DNA of 64,000 nt, taken from NCBI GenBank assembly GCA_965277355.1, contig CBDICN010000002.1, forward strand, positions 2,275,469 through 2,339,468. The letters run 5' to 3'. This stretch comes from RH-AL1 sp965277355. Lineage in GTDB: Bacteria > Pseudomonadota > Alphaproteobacteria > Rhizobiales > Beijerinckiaceae. Positions 57,629-64,000 of the stretch are shown here, piece after piece. Made by a program: the position numbers and the translations under genes. A model generated the notes under the pieces. It worked only from the letters and a program-made list of their open reading frames with translations. It had not been told where the DNA came from and did not search any database. How positions within the stretch are numbered: position 1 is the stretch's first letter; the number at the start of each line of letters is the position of its first letter.

Positions 57629-59077
57629 TTACCGCACCAAAAAATTCTTGAACTGCCAGGGGTCGTCCTGGTCCGTATCCTCCGGGAACAGCACGCCGCG
57701 ATCCTTCAGCGGCGTCCAGTCGGTGTAGCGGCCGATCACCGGGCCGAGATAGGGCCGCTGCACCTCGAGGCAGCGGCGGAAGTCGACCTCGTCGGCCTCG
57801 ACGATGCCCCGCTCCGGGTTTTCCAGCGCCCAGACCATGCCGGCGAGCACCGCCGACGTCACCTGCAGGCCGGTGGCGTTCTGATAGGGCGCGGTGCGGC
57901 GCGTCTCCTCGATCGACAGCTGCGATCCATACCAGTACGCGTTCCTGGCGTGGCCGTAGAGCAGCACGCCGAGCTCGTCGATGCCGTCGACGATCTCGTC
58001 CTCGTCGAGGATGTGGCCGCCGGGCTGGCGCTGCCACTGCGCGCCGGCCATCTCGTCGAGCGAGAGCACCGCGTCGTCCGCCGGCCGATAGGCGTAGTGG
58101 CAGGTCGGACGGTACGCGACCTTGCGGCCCTCGCGCACGGTGAGGTAGTCGGCGATCGAGATCGCCTCGTTGTGCGTCACCAGGTAGCCGTGCTGGGCGC
58201 CGGGCGTCGGGCACCACGAGCGCACCCGCGTGCCGGCGCCCGGCCGCATCAGGTAGATCGCGCATTCGGGCCCGAAGTCGTGGCGGCGGCCCTCCGCGGG
58301 CAATGCCTTCTCGTGGGTCCCCCAGCCGAGTTCGGCCGGCTGCAGCCCTTCCGACACGAAGCCTTCGACCGACCAAGTGTTGACGAAGCTGCCCATCGGC
58401 TTCGGCTTGGCGGCGCGTTGGGTGTCGCGCTCGGCGATGTGGATGCCTTTGACGCCGACGCGCTGCGCCAGCTTCGCCCAGTCCTCGCGGTTCGCCGGTT
58501 CGCCGGCGTCGATCCCGCAATCGGCGGCGACGTTGAGCAGCGCCTGCTTGACGAACCACGACACCATGCCGGGATTGGCGCCGCAGCACGACACGGCGGT
58601 CGCACCCGTCCTTTGGCGTCCCTTGCCCCTGAGCTCGCGCCTCAGGTCGAGCACGCCCTCGCGCAAAGCGTAGTTCGAGCGCTGCGACACCGAGAGCGAG
58701 GGATCGGTGTAGAACCCCGGCCACGGCTCGGCGACCGTGTCGACGTAGAGCGCGCCGAGCTCGTGGGCGAGCCGCATCACGGCGGTGGAGGACACCTCGA
58801 CGGAGAGATTGACGATGAACGGCTGGCCCTCGCCCTGCGTCAGCAGCGGGCGCAGCAGCTCCTCCATGTTCTCCTTCGTCACCCGCTCCTGGATGAAGCG
58901 GATGCCGCGCTCGTCGAGCAGCCCGCGGTCCTTGTCCTCGGGATCGATGACGGTGAAGCGCTCGGGATCGAAGCCGAAGTGGCGCTCGATGAGGGGCAGC
59001 GTGCCGCGCCCGATGGATCCGAACCCGATCATCACGATCGGTCCCGAGATGGTCCCATGCACCGGCCAGTCCGTCAT
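57629..59077 (-). CDS. hss: Homospermidine synthase
   Basis: 482 residues, family length. I-G-F-G-S-I-G-R-G-T-L-P-L near 17-29 is the NAD loop; N-L-S-V-E-V-S-S, D-T-V-A-E-P-W-P-G and G-A-N-P-G-M-V-S-W-F are the conserved blocks around the active site. Makes homospermidine from putrescine, the main polyamine of many alphaproteobacteria. 2 kb from an ornithine-type decarboxylase that can supply putrescine. The M-T-D-W-P-V-H start is standard. Confidence 0.95.
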   Translation of the reverse strand: MTDWPVHGTISGPIVMIGFGSIGRGTLPLIERHFGFDPERFTVIDPEDKDRGLLDERGIRFIQERVTKENMEELLRPLLTQGEGQPFIVNLSVEVSSTAVMRLAHELGALYVDTVAEPWPGFYTDPSLSVSQRSNYALREGVLDLRRELRGKGRQRTGATAVSCCGANPGMVSWFVKQALLNVAADCGIDAGEPANREDWAKLAQRVGVKGIHIAERDTQRAAKPKPMGSFVNTWSVEGFVSEGLQPAELGWGTHEKALPAEGRRHDFGPECAIYLMRPGAGTRVRSWCPTPGAQHGYLVTHNEAISIADYLTVREGRKVAYRPTCHYAYRPADDAVLSLDEMAGAQWQRQPGGHILDEDEIVDGIDELGVLLYGHARNAYWYGSQLSIEETRRTAPYQNATGLQVTSAVLAGMVWALENPERGIVEADEVDFRRCLEVQRPYLGPVIGRYTDWTPLKDRGVLFPEDTDQDDPWQFKNFLVR

Positions 59078-59103
59078 AGTCTCGTCTTTCCCGTGAGGTG
59101 CGA

Positions 59104-59262
59104 CCTCCTCCCGTTCGCGGGAGAAGTCGGCCCTTGCGTCAGCAAGGGTCGGATGAGGGTGATGCGAAAGAGGAATGCCGAAACAACGAGCCTCACGCCC
59201 GGCGTCCTCATCCGACCCGACTACGTCGGGCCACCTTCTCCCGCAAGCGGGAGAAGGAGCGC
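59104..59262. repeat. Paired REP-like palindromes
   Basis: Left CCTCCCGTTCGCGGGAGAAG with GGGTCGGATGAGGG, right TCATCCGACCCGACTACGTC then CCTTCTCCCGCAAGCGGGAG. Same family as 25579-25740. The surrounding stretch 59078-59431 has no gene; its right end must hold the promoter of the ferritin-like gene. Confidence 0.85.
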
Positions 59263-59431
59263 GCGCGTCCTGCGGTGCAATGTTCGCGTGACAGCGGCGG
59301 CCCGGCCTACCGCGCGGCGCGCGCGCTTATGTCTCTCCCGCATCCGGCCGCCGGAGGCAACGCGCCTCACCGGTCGCGATTGAAGCCTCTGCCGTCTCGC
59401 GACCATGCGTCTGCGGCAGACCGGAGTTTTC

Positions 59432-59929
59432 ATGACTATCAAGACCGTCCACGACCTGCTCGTGACCGCGATGACCTATGTGCTCGACTTCGAGCATCAG
59501 ATCGGCAAGGCCGCGCCCGACATGGCCGCCGCCAGCCACGACGCCTCGTTGAAGGAACTGTTCGAGAAGACCGGCACCAAGAGCAAGGATTACGCGAGCA
59601 AGATCGAGGCGGTGTTCAAAGCCATCGGCGCGCCGGTCCAGACCAACGACAACAAGATCGCCACCGCCATGGTCCACGAGGTCCAAGGTATGGTGCAGGA
59701 GACCGAGAAGGGTCCGGTGCGCGACGCCGCCCTCATCGTCGCCGTCAACCAGCAGCAGGCGTTCCGCGTCGCCTCCTACGGCTCGATGGAAGCCTACGCC
59801 CGGGCCTCCGGTAAGACCGAGGCGCTGGCCCCGCTCCGCGAGGCGCTGAAGGACAGCAAGGCCGGCGACGACCAGTTCAACGCGATCGCCGAGAAGAGCG
59901 TGAACCCGGCGGCCGCCAAGGCGGCGTAG
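59432..59929 (+). CDS. YciF-like ferritin-fold stress protein (DUF892)
   Basis: 165 residues from the ATG at 59432-59434 with CCGGAG upstream. Four-helix bundle with the DUF892 pattern: L-V-T-A-M-T-Y-V-L-D-F-E (near 9-20), K-L/A-P-D-M-A, and a second E/H-containing helix H-E-V-Q-G-M; the usual metal ligands are partly visible (Glu20, His23, Glu/His later). YciF-type proteins respond to stress; iron binding here is not certain. Confidence 0.75.
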   Translation: MTIKTVHDLLVTAMTYVLDFEHQIGKAAPDMAAASHDASLKELFEKTGTKSKDYASKIEAVFKAIGAPVQTNDNKIATAMVHEVQGMVQETEKGPVRDAALIVAVNQQQAFRVASYGSMEAYARASGKTEALAPLREALKDSKAGDDQFNAIAEKSVNPAAAKAA

Positions 59930-60320
59930 ACTTCCAGCCGGAGAATCCGGAAAAGAGGTCATCTTCGCCGCGCGGGGAGCGGGCCTTCCTTGGTTGCGCG
60001 GGCGCGGGCTGCGGCGACCGGCCGTGAGGCGTGGCGCCGCCCGGCCGTGCTTTCTTTTGTGCACGGGCGCGGGCTGCGGCCACCTTCTCCAGCAAGCGGG
60101 AGAAGGAGTGCGCGCGGCCTCTCCGCATCGCGGGCCGGAAGCAAGTGACGACCGTGCGGCGACTCATGGCCTGCGAAGGATGCGCAACCTGTTAGTTCGA
60201 GCTGCCGCCACGCGCGGGAGCGCATCGGACGTCGTGCTCCCGGCAGACTTTCTCGACGTCCTTGATGGTCCAACTCGCCTGCGGACTTGATCGCATCTGC
60301 TCAAGGCGCTCAGCCATGGC
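59930..60320. other. Gene-free stretch between convergent genes
   Basis: Contains two copies of GGGCGCGGGCTGCGGC (60000-60015, 60065-60080) and one REP-like single unit CCTTCTCCAGCAAGCGGGAG (60083-60107). No gene recognised; both neighbours point into this stretch. Confidence 0.5.
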
Positions 60321-60974
60321 TCACGCCGCCCGGCGCGGCTTCGGCCGGTGCAGCGCCCATCCCGCGGCGAGGTCGACGGCTCCGGTGGCCCTGACCGGCC
60401 CCCGTGCGGACGCGAACGCGCCCGGCGTCAGCTCGAGCCCGAGGAAGCGCGCGTCCTCGACCGGGCCGGGCATGTGCAGGCCGATCGTGTGGCGGCGTTC
60501 GAAGCCGAAGCGCGCATAGTACGGCGCGTCGCCGACGAGCAGGATCGCATCGTGGCCGAGCGCGCGGGCACGATCGATCGCCGCTTCCATGAGGCGGGCG
60601 CCGGCCCCGGATCGGCGGGTGCGCGCGTCGACCGCGAGCGGACCGAGCATCAGCGCCGGTACGCCGCCGGCATCGATGTGCCACAGCCGCACGGTCCCGA
60701 CGATCTCCCGATCCGCGGAAGCACCCACGACCGCGCCGCCGCCGAGCCTGGCGGTTCTCGCGACCAGCGACAGACCACGCGCCGGGAGCCGGCCGGCGCG
60801 AAGGCGCTGGCAGGTTTTGGCGGCACGGGCCGGGCCGAAGGCGCGGTCGAGCAGCAACTCGCGCGCGTCGGCGTCGCCTGGCCGCTCGACGTCGACCACG
60901 AACGGATCGATGAAGGCCTGCCGCGATCGGGGCGACGGCATGACGGCGGCGGGAACGCGGGTGGGCTGGACCAT
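60321..60974 (-). CDS. GNAT family N-acetyltransferase (YhbS-like)
   Basis: 217 residues from the ATG at 60972-60974 after GAGGGGTTCC. V-G-T-V-R-L-W-H near 92-99, L-G-P-L-A-V (109-114), R-R-S-G-A-G-A-R-L-M (acetyl-CoA loop, near 119-128), and Y-Y-A-R-F-G-F-E (near 150-157). The YhbS-like subgroup has no agreed acceptor. Confidence 0.85.
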   Translation of the reverse strand: MVQPTRVPAAVMPSPRSRQAFIDPFVVDVERPGDADARELLLDRAFGPARAAKTCQRLRAGRLPARGLSLVARTARLGGGAVVGASADREIVGTVRLWHIDAGGVPALMLGPLAVDARTRRSGAGARLMEAAIDRARALGHDAILLVGDAPYYARFGFERRHTIGLHMPGPVEDARFLGLELTPGAFASARGPVRATGAVDLAAGWALHRPKPRRAA

Positions 60975-61013
60975 CGGTGGAACCCCTCGGAGAGTTCGAG
61001 AAAATGCGAGGGT

Positions 61014-61168
61014 TGCCTTCTCCCGCTTGCGGGAGAAGGTGGCCCGACGAGGTCGGGTCGGATGAGGGGAGATGCCGCGTAGGTCTGCGCCGGACGAGAA
61101 GCTCGAAGACCCTCATCCGATCCGGCTGACGCCGGGACCTCCTTCCCCCGCGAGCGGGAGAAGGAGGT
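61014..61168. repeat. Paired REP-like palindromes
   Basis: Left CCTTCTCCCGCTTGCGGGAG, GTGGCCCGACG and GTCGGGTCGGATGAGGG; right CCCTCATCCGATCC and TTCCCCCGCGAGCGGGAGAA. Same family as at 25579; lies between the convergent ends of the GNAT and decarboxylase genes' neighbours (just past the decarboxylase stop). Confidence 0.88.
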
Positions 61169-61175
61169 GCGATCC

Positions 61176-62318
61176 TCAGATCACGTAGCTCTTCAGCGGC
61201 GGGAAGCCGTTGAAACCGACGGCCGAATAGGTCGTCGTGTACGCGCCGGTCCCTTCGATCAGCACCTTGGCGCCGATCTCAAGGCTGACGGGAAGGAGGT
61301 AGGGCTCCTTCTCGTAGAGCACGTCGACCGAGTCGCAGGTCGGCCCCGCGATCACGCACGGCTCCTTGGCGTCGTCGTCGTAGGCGGTGCGGATGGGATA
61401 GCGGATCATCTCGTCCATCGTCTCGGCGAGGCCGCCGAACTTGCCGATGTCGAGGTAGACCCACTTCACCTTGTCGTCGTCGGACTTCTTCGAGATCAGC
61501 ACGACCTCGGCCTCGATCACGCCCGCGTTGCCGACCATGCCGCGGCCCGGTTCGATGATCGTCTCCGGGATGCGGTTGCCGAAGTGCTTGCGGAGCGACT
61601 CGAAGATGGACCGGCCATAGGCCTTCACCGCCGGGATGCTCTTCAGGTACTTGGTCGGGAACCCGCCGCCGAGGTTGACCATCTGCAAGGCGATGCCGCG
61701 CTCCGCGAGATCGCGGAAGATCGCCGAGGCGGCCTTCAGCGCGCCGTCCCACATCGCCGGGTTGCGCTGCTGCGACCCGACGTGGAACGACAAGCCGTAG
61801 GCGACGAGCCCGAGGCGGTGCGCCAGCTCGAGCACGCGCGGCACCATGGCGATGTCGCAGCCGAACTTGCGCGACAGCGGCCATTCGGCGCCGTCGCCGT
61901 TGCACAGCATGCGGCAGAACACCTTGGAGCCGGGCGCCACGCGGGCGATCTTCGCGACCTCGGCCTCGCAATCGACCGCGAAGAGGCGGATGCCGAGCTG
62001 GTAGGCCCGGGCGATGTCGCGCTCTTTCTTGATGGTGTTGCCGAACGAGATGCGCTCCGCCATGACGCCGGTCGCCAGCACCTGCTCGATCTCCACGACG
62101 GAGGCCGCGTCGAAGCAGGAGCCGAGCTGCGCCAGCAGGTTCAGCACCGCCGGATCGGGATTGGCCTTGACCGCGTAGTAGACGCGGCTGTCCGGCATCG
62201 CCCGCTCGAACGTAGCGTAGTTGTCGCGCACGACGTCGAGGTCGACGACGAGGCAGGGGCCGCAATCGTTGCCGACGTCACGGCGCGCGCGGAGGAACTG
62301 CTGGATTTTCTGTGTCAT
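61176..62318 (-). CDS. Ornithine/lysine-type decarboxylase (PLP type III)
   Basis: 380 residues, alanine-racemase-like fold. PLP lysine in Y-A-V-K-A-N-P-D (47-54), G-S-C-F-D-A-A-S, F-H-V-G-S-Q-Q (near 173-179), G-G-G-F-P and the second-half E-P-G-R-G-M-V (near 253-259) with C-D-S-V-D-V near the end. Makes putrescine from ornithine (or cadaverine from lysine); the next polyamine gene, hss, is in the window. AGGGATG upstream of the ATG. Long 5' leader. Confidence 0.92.
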   Translation of the reverse strand: MTQKIQQFLRARRDVGNDCGPCLVVDLDVVRDNYATFERAMPDSRVYYAVKANPDPAVLNLLAQLGSCFDAASVVEIEQVLATGVMAERISFGNTIKKERDIARAYQLGIRLFAVDCEAEVAKIARVAPGSKVFCRMLCNGDGAEWPLSRKFGCDIAMVPRVLELAHRLGLVAYGLSFHVGSQQRNPAMWDGALKAASAIFRDLAERGIALQMVNLGGGFPTKYLKSIPAVKAYGRSIFESLRKHFGNRIPETIIEPGRGMVGNAGVIEAEVVLISKKSDDDKVKWVYLDIGKFGGLAETMDEMIRYPIRTAYDDDAKEPCVIAGPTCDSVDVLYEKEPYLLPVSLEIGAKVLIEGTGAYTTTYSAVGFNGFPPLKSYVI

Positions 62319-62800
62319 CGCGGCATCCCTTCGTGCCGACCCTTGTCCAGGTCGGACATACGAATGTGAGCAAAGGGGTGAACGACACCGTGCGCTGCCC
62401 GCGCGTGTTGGAGACGCGCCGGCGACGTGACGATGCCATCCGCGACTTGGATCGCCGTTGGCTGATGCCGCCGGCTACGCCAGGTCAGATGCTGCGCCGT
62501 GGATTCGAAAACTCCGCGCGAGAACGCACTCGTGCTGAAAGGTCGAAGCCATCGATTGGATCTGGGTGAGCCCCGCGATCCGCACGCCCGGCAAGAGAGA
62601 CTAGCCTCTTCGGTAAGTCGGCGTTGGAGGCCGACAGAGACGAAAAAGCCCGGTCCGTCGTTGCTTTAAGTCGTGTCCCCCGTTTGGCGGGGTTCACCGG
62701 TTCGCTCCGGCTGCCGGCTTTAGAGTTGGTTCACCGGCCTCTTGTCCGGAACGCCAACCACCGACACACGACCACAGGCACGTGCGATTTGGGCAAGAGA
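62319..62800 (-). promoter_or_regulatory. Long structured leader of the decarboxylase gene
   Basis: Leftward RNA from a likely start near 62795. Hairpins CCCCG-CCAAA-CGGGG (62677-62692) and GTCGGC/GCCGAC (62617-62635). Ornithine-decarboxylase genes of alphaproteobacteria are known to carry the conserved speF leader motif; I cannot confirm the motif by eye, so this is a candidate leader only. No reading frame with a ribosome-binding site in between. Confidence 0.35.
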
Positions 62801-62801
62801 G

Positions 62802-62829
62802 AATGTAGGCCGATTCGCGCCGGGGACAA
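62802..62829 (-). promoter_or_regulatory. Candidate sigma70-like promoter for decarboxylase
   Basis: Leftward: TTGTCC (62824-62829), 16 bases, TACATT (62802-62807). About 480 bases upstream of the decarboxylase start, so the leader would be long. Right of it, up to 62994, I see no gene. Confidence 0.45.
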
Positions 62830-62994
62830 GATTTTTTTCGGCCAAGGATCAAGTTTTTTGGGCAAGAGCACAGCTCCTTGTGCCGCCGCGTTGGGCGTTG
62901 CCAAGATTGGGTCGCCGCGTTTGCCGTCCTGCCGCTGCGCCATGAGAGGGAATCGATGAACCAGCCGCCCGGCGCGCCGGGCGGCTCGCGCTCC

Positions 62995-64000
62995 TCAGCG
63001 CGGCGGCGTTCCGCCGGCGGCGAGCAGCGGCGTGATGTTCTGCACCACCACGCGGCGGTTCGCCGCCGAGGGTCCTTGCGTATTCTCCTTGGGGTTCTGC
63101 TGGCCGTAGCCCTGCGTCGTCAGGTTCTCCGGAGGCACTTGGAAGGTCTTCGACAGAATCGCCGCCACCGATTGCGCGCGGTGATCCGAGAGCGACAAAT
63201 TGTCGGTGGGGCTGCCGGTCGCATCGGTGAACCCCTCGATGAGGAACACGGAATCCGGGTTGTTGGCGATCGTGCGCTTGATCGCCGTCGCCAGCGCCTC
63301 GAGCTTGCCGGCCGCGGCGGCTGGCACCGTCCACGATCCGCTGTCGAAGTTGATCGTGTTGATGTCGACGGAGCGGAGGGTGCGGCGCACGTCGGGGCTG
63401 TAGCGGATCTGGTCCAGCGTGTAACGGCGCGGCGGGGCTTGCAGCGGCGGCGCGGCGAAGGTGTCGTAGATCAGCCCCGGATCGGACTCGTGGTAGTCGA
63501 CGATGTAGCGGTCGCGCGGAATGCCGATCGGCGGCGGCGGCAGCACCACGACGTCGTCCTGCACCGGGCGCACGCCGCCCGCGTACGCGTTATCGATCAG
63601 CACCACCTCGCGGCCGTCGCGGTAGCGCTTGACGCGGCGCAGCATGCGCCCGTCCGCCGTCGTGTAGGTCAGCACGCGCACGCCGTCCGGACGTTCGATC
63701 GCGTCGACGTAGCCGCGGCCGCTGCGCTCCCGCCGCACGGCGTAGCCGAGCTCGCGGAACCGGTCGTTTTCGTCATGGACGATGTAGGCCCGGTCGCCGT
63801 CCTCGACGATGGTGCGGCCAGGCTCGCGGATGTAGGTGCGGCCGTCCTCGACCTCCTCGCGGCGGTCCCGGCGGATGTCCTCGAGGCGCTGGGCGCCGGT
63901 GCCGGCCAGGAAGCCGCCGGAAAAGCCCGCCGCCGCGCCGATCGCCGCCGCGCCGCCCGGCCCGATAGCGCCGCGGCCCTGGTTGCCGATGCCGCCGCGG
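62995..64000 (-). CDS. OmpA-family outer-membrane-associated protein (5' end outside window)
   Basis: Leftward frame open from the window edge to the stop at 62995, at least 335 residues. The visible N-terminal part is Gly/Ala-rich (G-G-A-A-A-I-G-A-A-A-G-F-S-G-G), then a charged part with R-D-R-R-E-E-V and Y-I-R-E-P-G-R, and a C-terminal OmpA domain: F-D-S-G-S-W-T-V, V-F-L-I-E-G-F-T-D-A-T-G-S, N-L-S-L-S-D-H-R-A-Q-S-V, L-T-T-Q-G-Y-G-Q-Q-N-P, and N-R-R-V-V-V-Q. The domain binds peptidoglycan. The start and signal peptide are outside. Confidence 0.88.
   Translation of the reverse strand, partial: RGGIGNQGRGAIGPGGAAAIGAAAGFSGGFLAGTGAQRLEDIRRDRREEVEDGRTYIREPGRTIVEDGDRAYIVHDENDRFRELGYAVRRERSGRGYVDAIERPDGVRVLTYTTADGRMLRRVKRYRDGREVVLIDNAYAGGVRPVQDDVVVLPPPPIGIPRDRYIVDYHESDPGLIYDTFAAPPLQAPPRRYTLDQIRYSPDVRRTLRSVDINTINFDSGSWTVPAAAAGKLEALATAIKRTIANNPDSVFLIEGFTDATGSPTDNLSLSDHRAQSVAAILSKTFQVPPENLTTQGYGQQNPKENTQGPSAANRRVVVQNITPLLAAGGTPPR

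Overview
The window reads as a piece of an alphaproteobacterial chromosome, most likely order Hyphomicrobiales (Rhizobiales). It is visibly GC-rich. It carries the haem-sensing iron regulator Irr next to a fabA-fabB-fabI operon of the rhizobial type, aerobic-pathway cobalamin genes (cobI, cobH, cobC), homospermidine synthase, a TilS without the long C-terminal part of the E. coli enzyme, and many palindromic repeats of the kind common in this order. I cannot name a genus. I found no rRNA gene, tRNA gene or CRISPR array. Statements about families come from recognising motifs by eye; no database search was possible.

Layout. 1-10.1 kb: small stress or secreted proteins, an HxlR regulator divergent from a short-chain dehydrogenase (SDR), a transposase remnant and a dispersed repeat, rhodanese, PhzF plus a NUDIX-like protein, an aspartate aminotransferase, and priA. 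10.4-13.5 kb: five overlapping genes that look like a private miniature fatty-acid synthase (carrier protein, ketosynthase, two hot-dog dehydratase subunits, SDR reductase) with no enoyl reductase. 13.6-17.9 kb: the housekeeping block cpoB-tilS-ftsH. 18.2-22.3 kb: an accessory stretch with a SUKH-type protein, an intact IS630-family element, a HEPN-domain protein with an overlapping small partner, and unknown proteins. 22.4-25.4 kb: rpsO and pnp. 26.4-29.6 kb: cobalamin genes with a B12 riboswitch between divergent units. 29.7-33.2 kb: irr divergent from fabA-fabB-fabI. 33.3-38.7 kb: a protease-inhibitor protein, ptsN and hpf, a YgjP-like metallohydrolase, trmB and metK.

38.9-47.1 kb: two regulator/SDR divergent pairs (AraC and LysR), a class III aminotransferase and a HAD phosphatase. 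Here a second IS630-type element has split an SDR gene at a TA dinucleotide, and the gene can be rebuilt exactly by eye. 47.1-57.2 kb: a CheY-like receiver, ribF, a nickel/cobalt permease, the leftward row sppA-ihfB-lapA-trpF-trpB, an Hsp70 relative and an oxalate/formate-type antiporter. 57.3-64 kb: a polyamine module (homospermidine synthase and an ornithine/lysine-type decarboxylase with a long leader), a YciF-like ferritin-fold protein, a GNAT acetyltransferase and an OmpA-family protein cut by the window edge.

How it works together. Several functions form pairs: fabA/fabB/fabI supply unsaturated membrane lipids next to the iron regulator; B12 genes sit under a B12 riboswitch, and a cobalt-capable permease lies 19 kb away; the decarboxylase and homospermidine synthase make consecutive polyamine steps. 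Several blocks usually longer in this order are cut short here (trpFB without trpA, hpf-ptsN without rpoN, metK-trmB separated from rpsO-pnp), which suggests rearrangement. Repeats are pervasive: paired palindromes built on a GCGGGAGAAGG core, a second dispersed repeat in two copies, and many 10-23 bp units in two to four tandem copies at gene ends.
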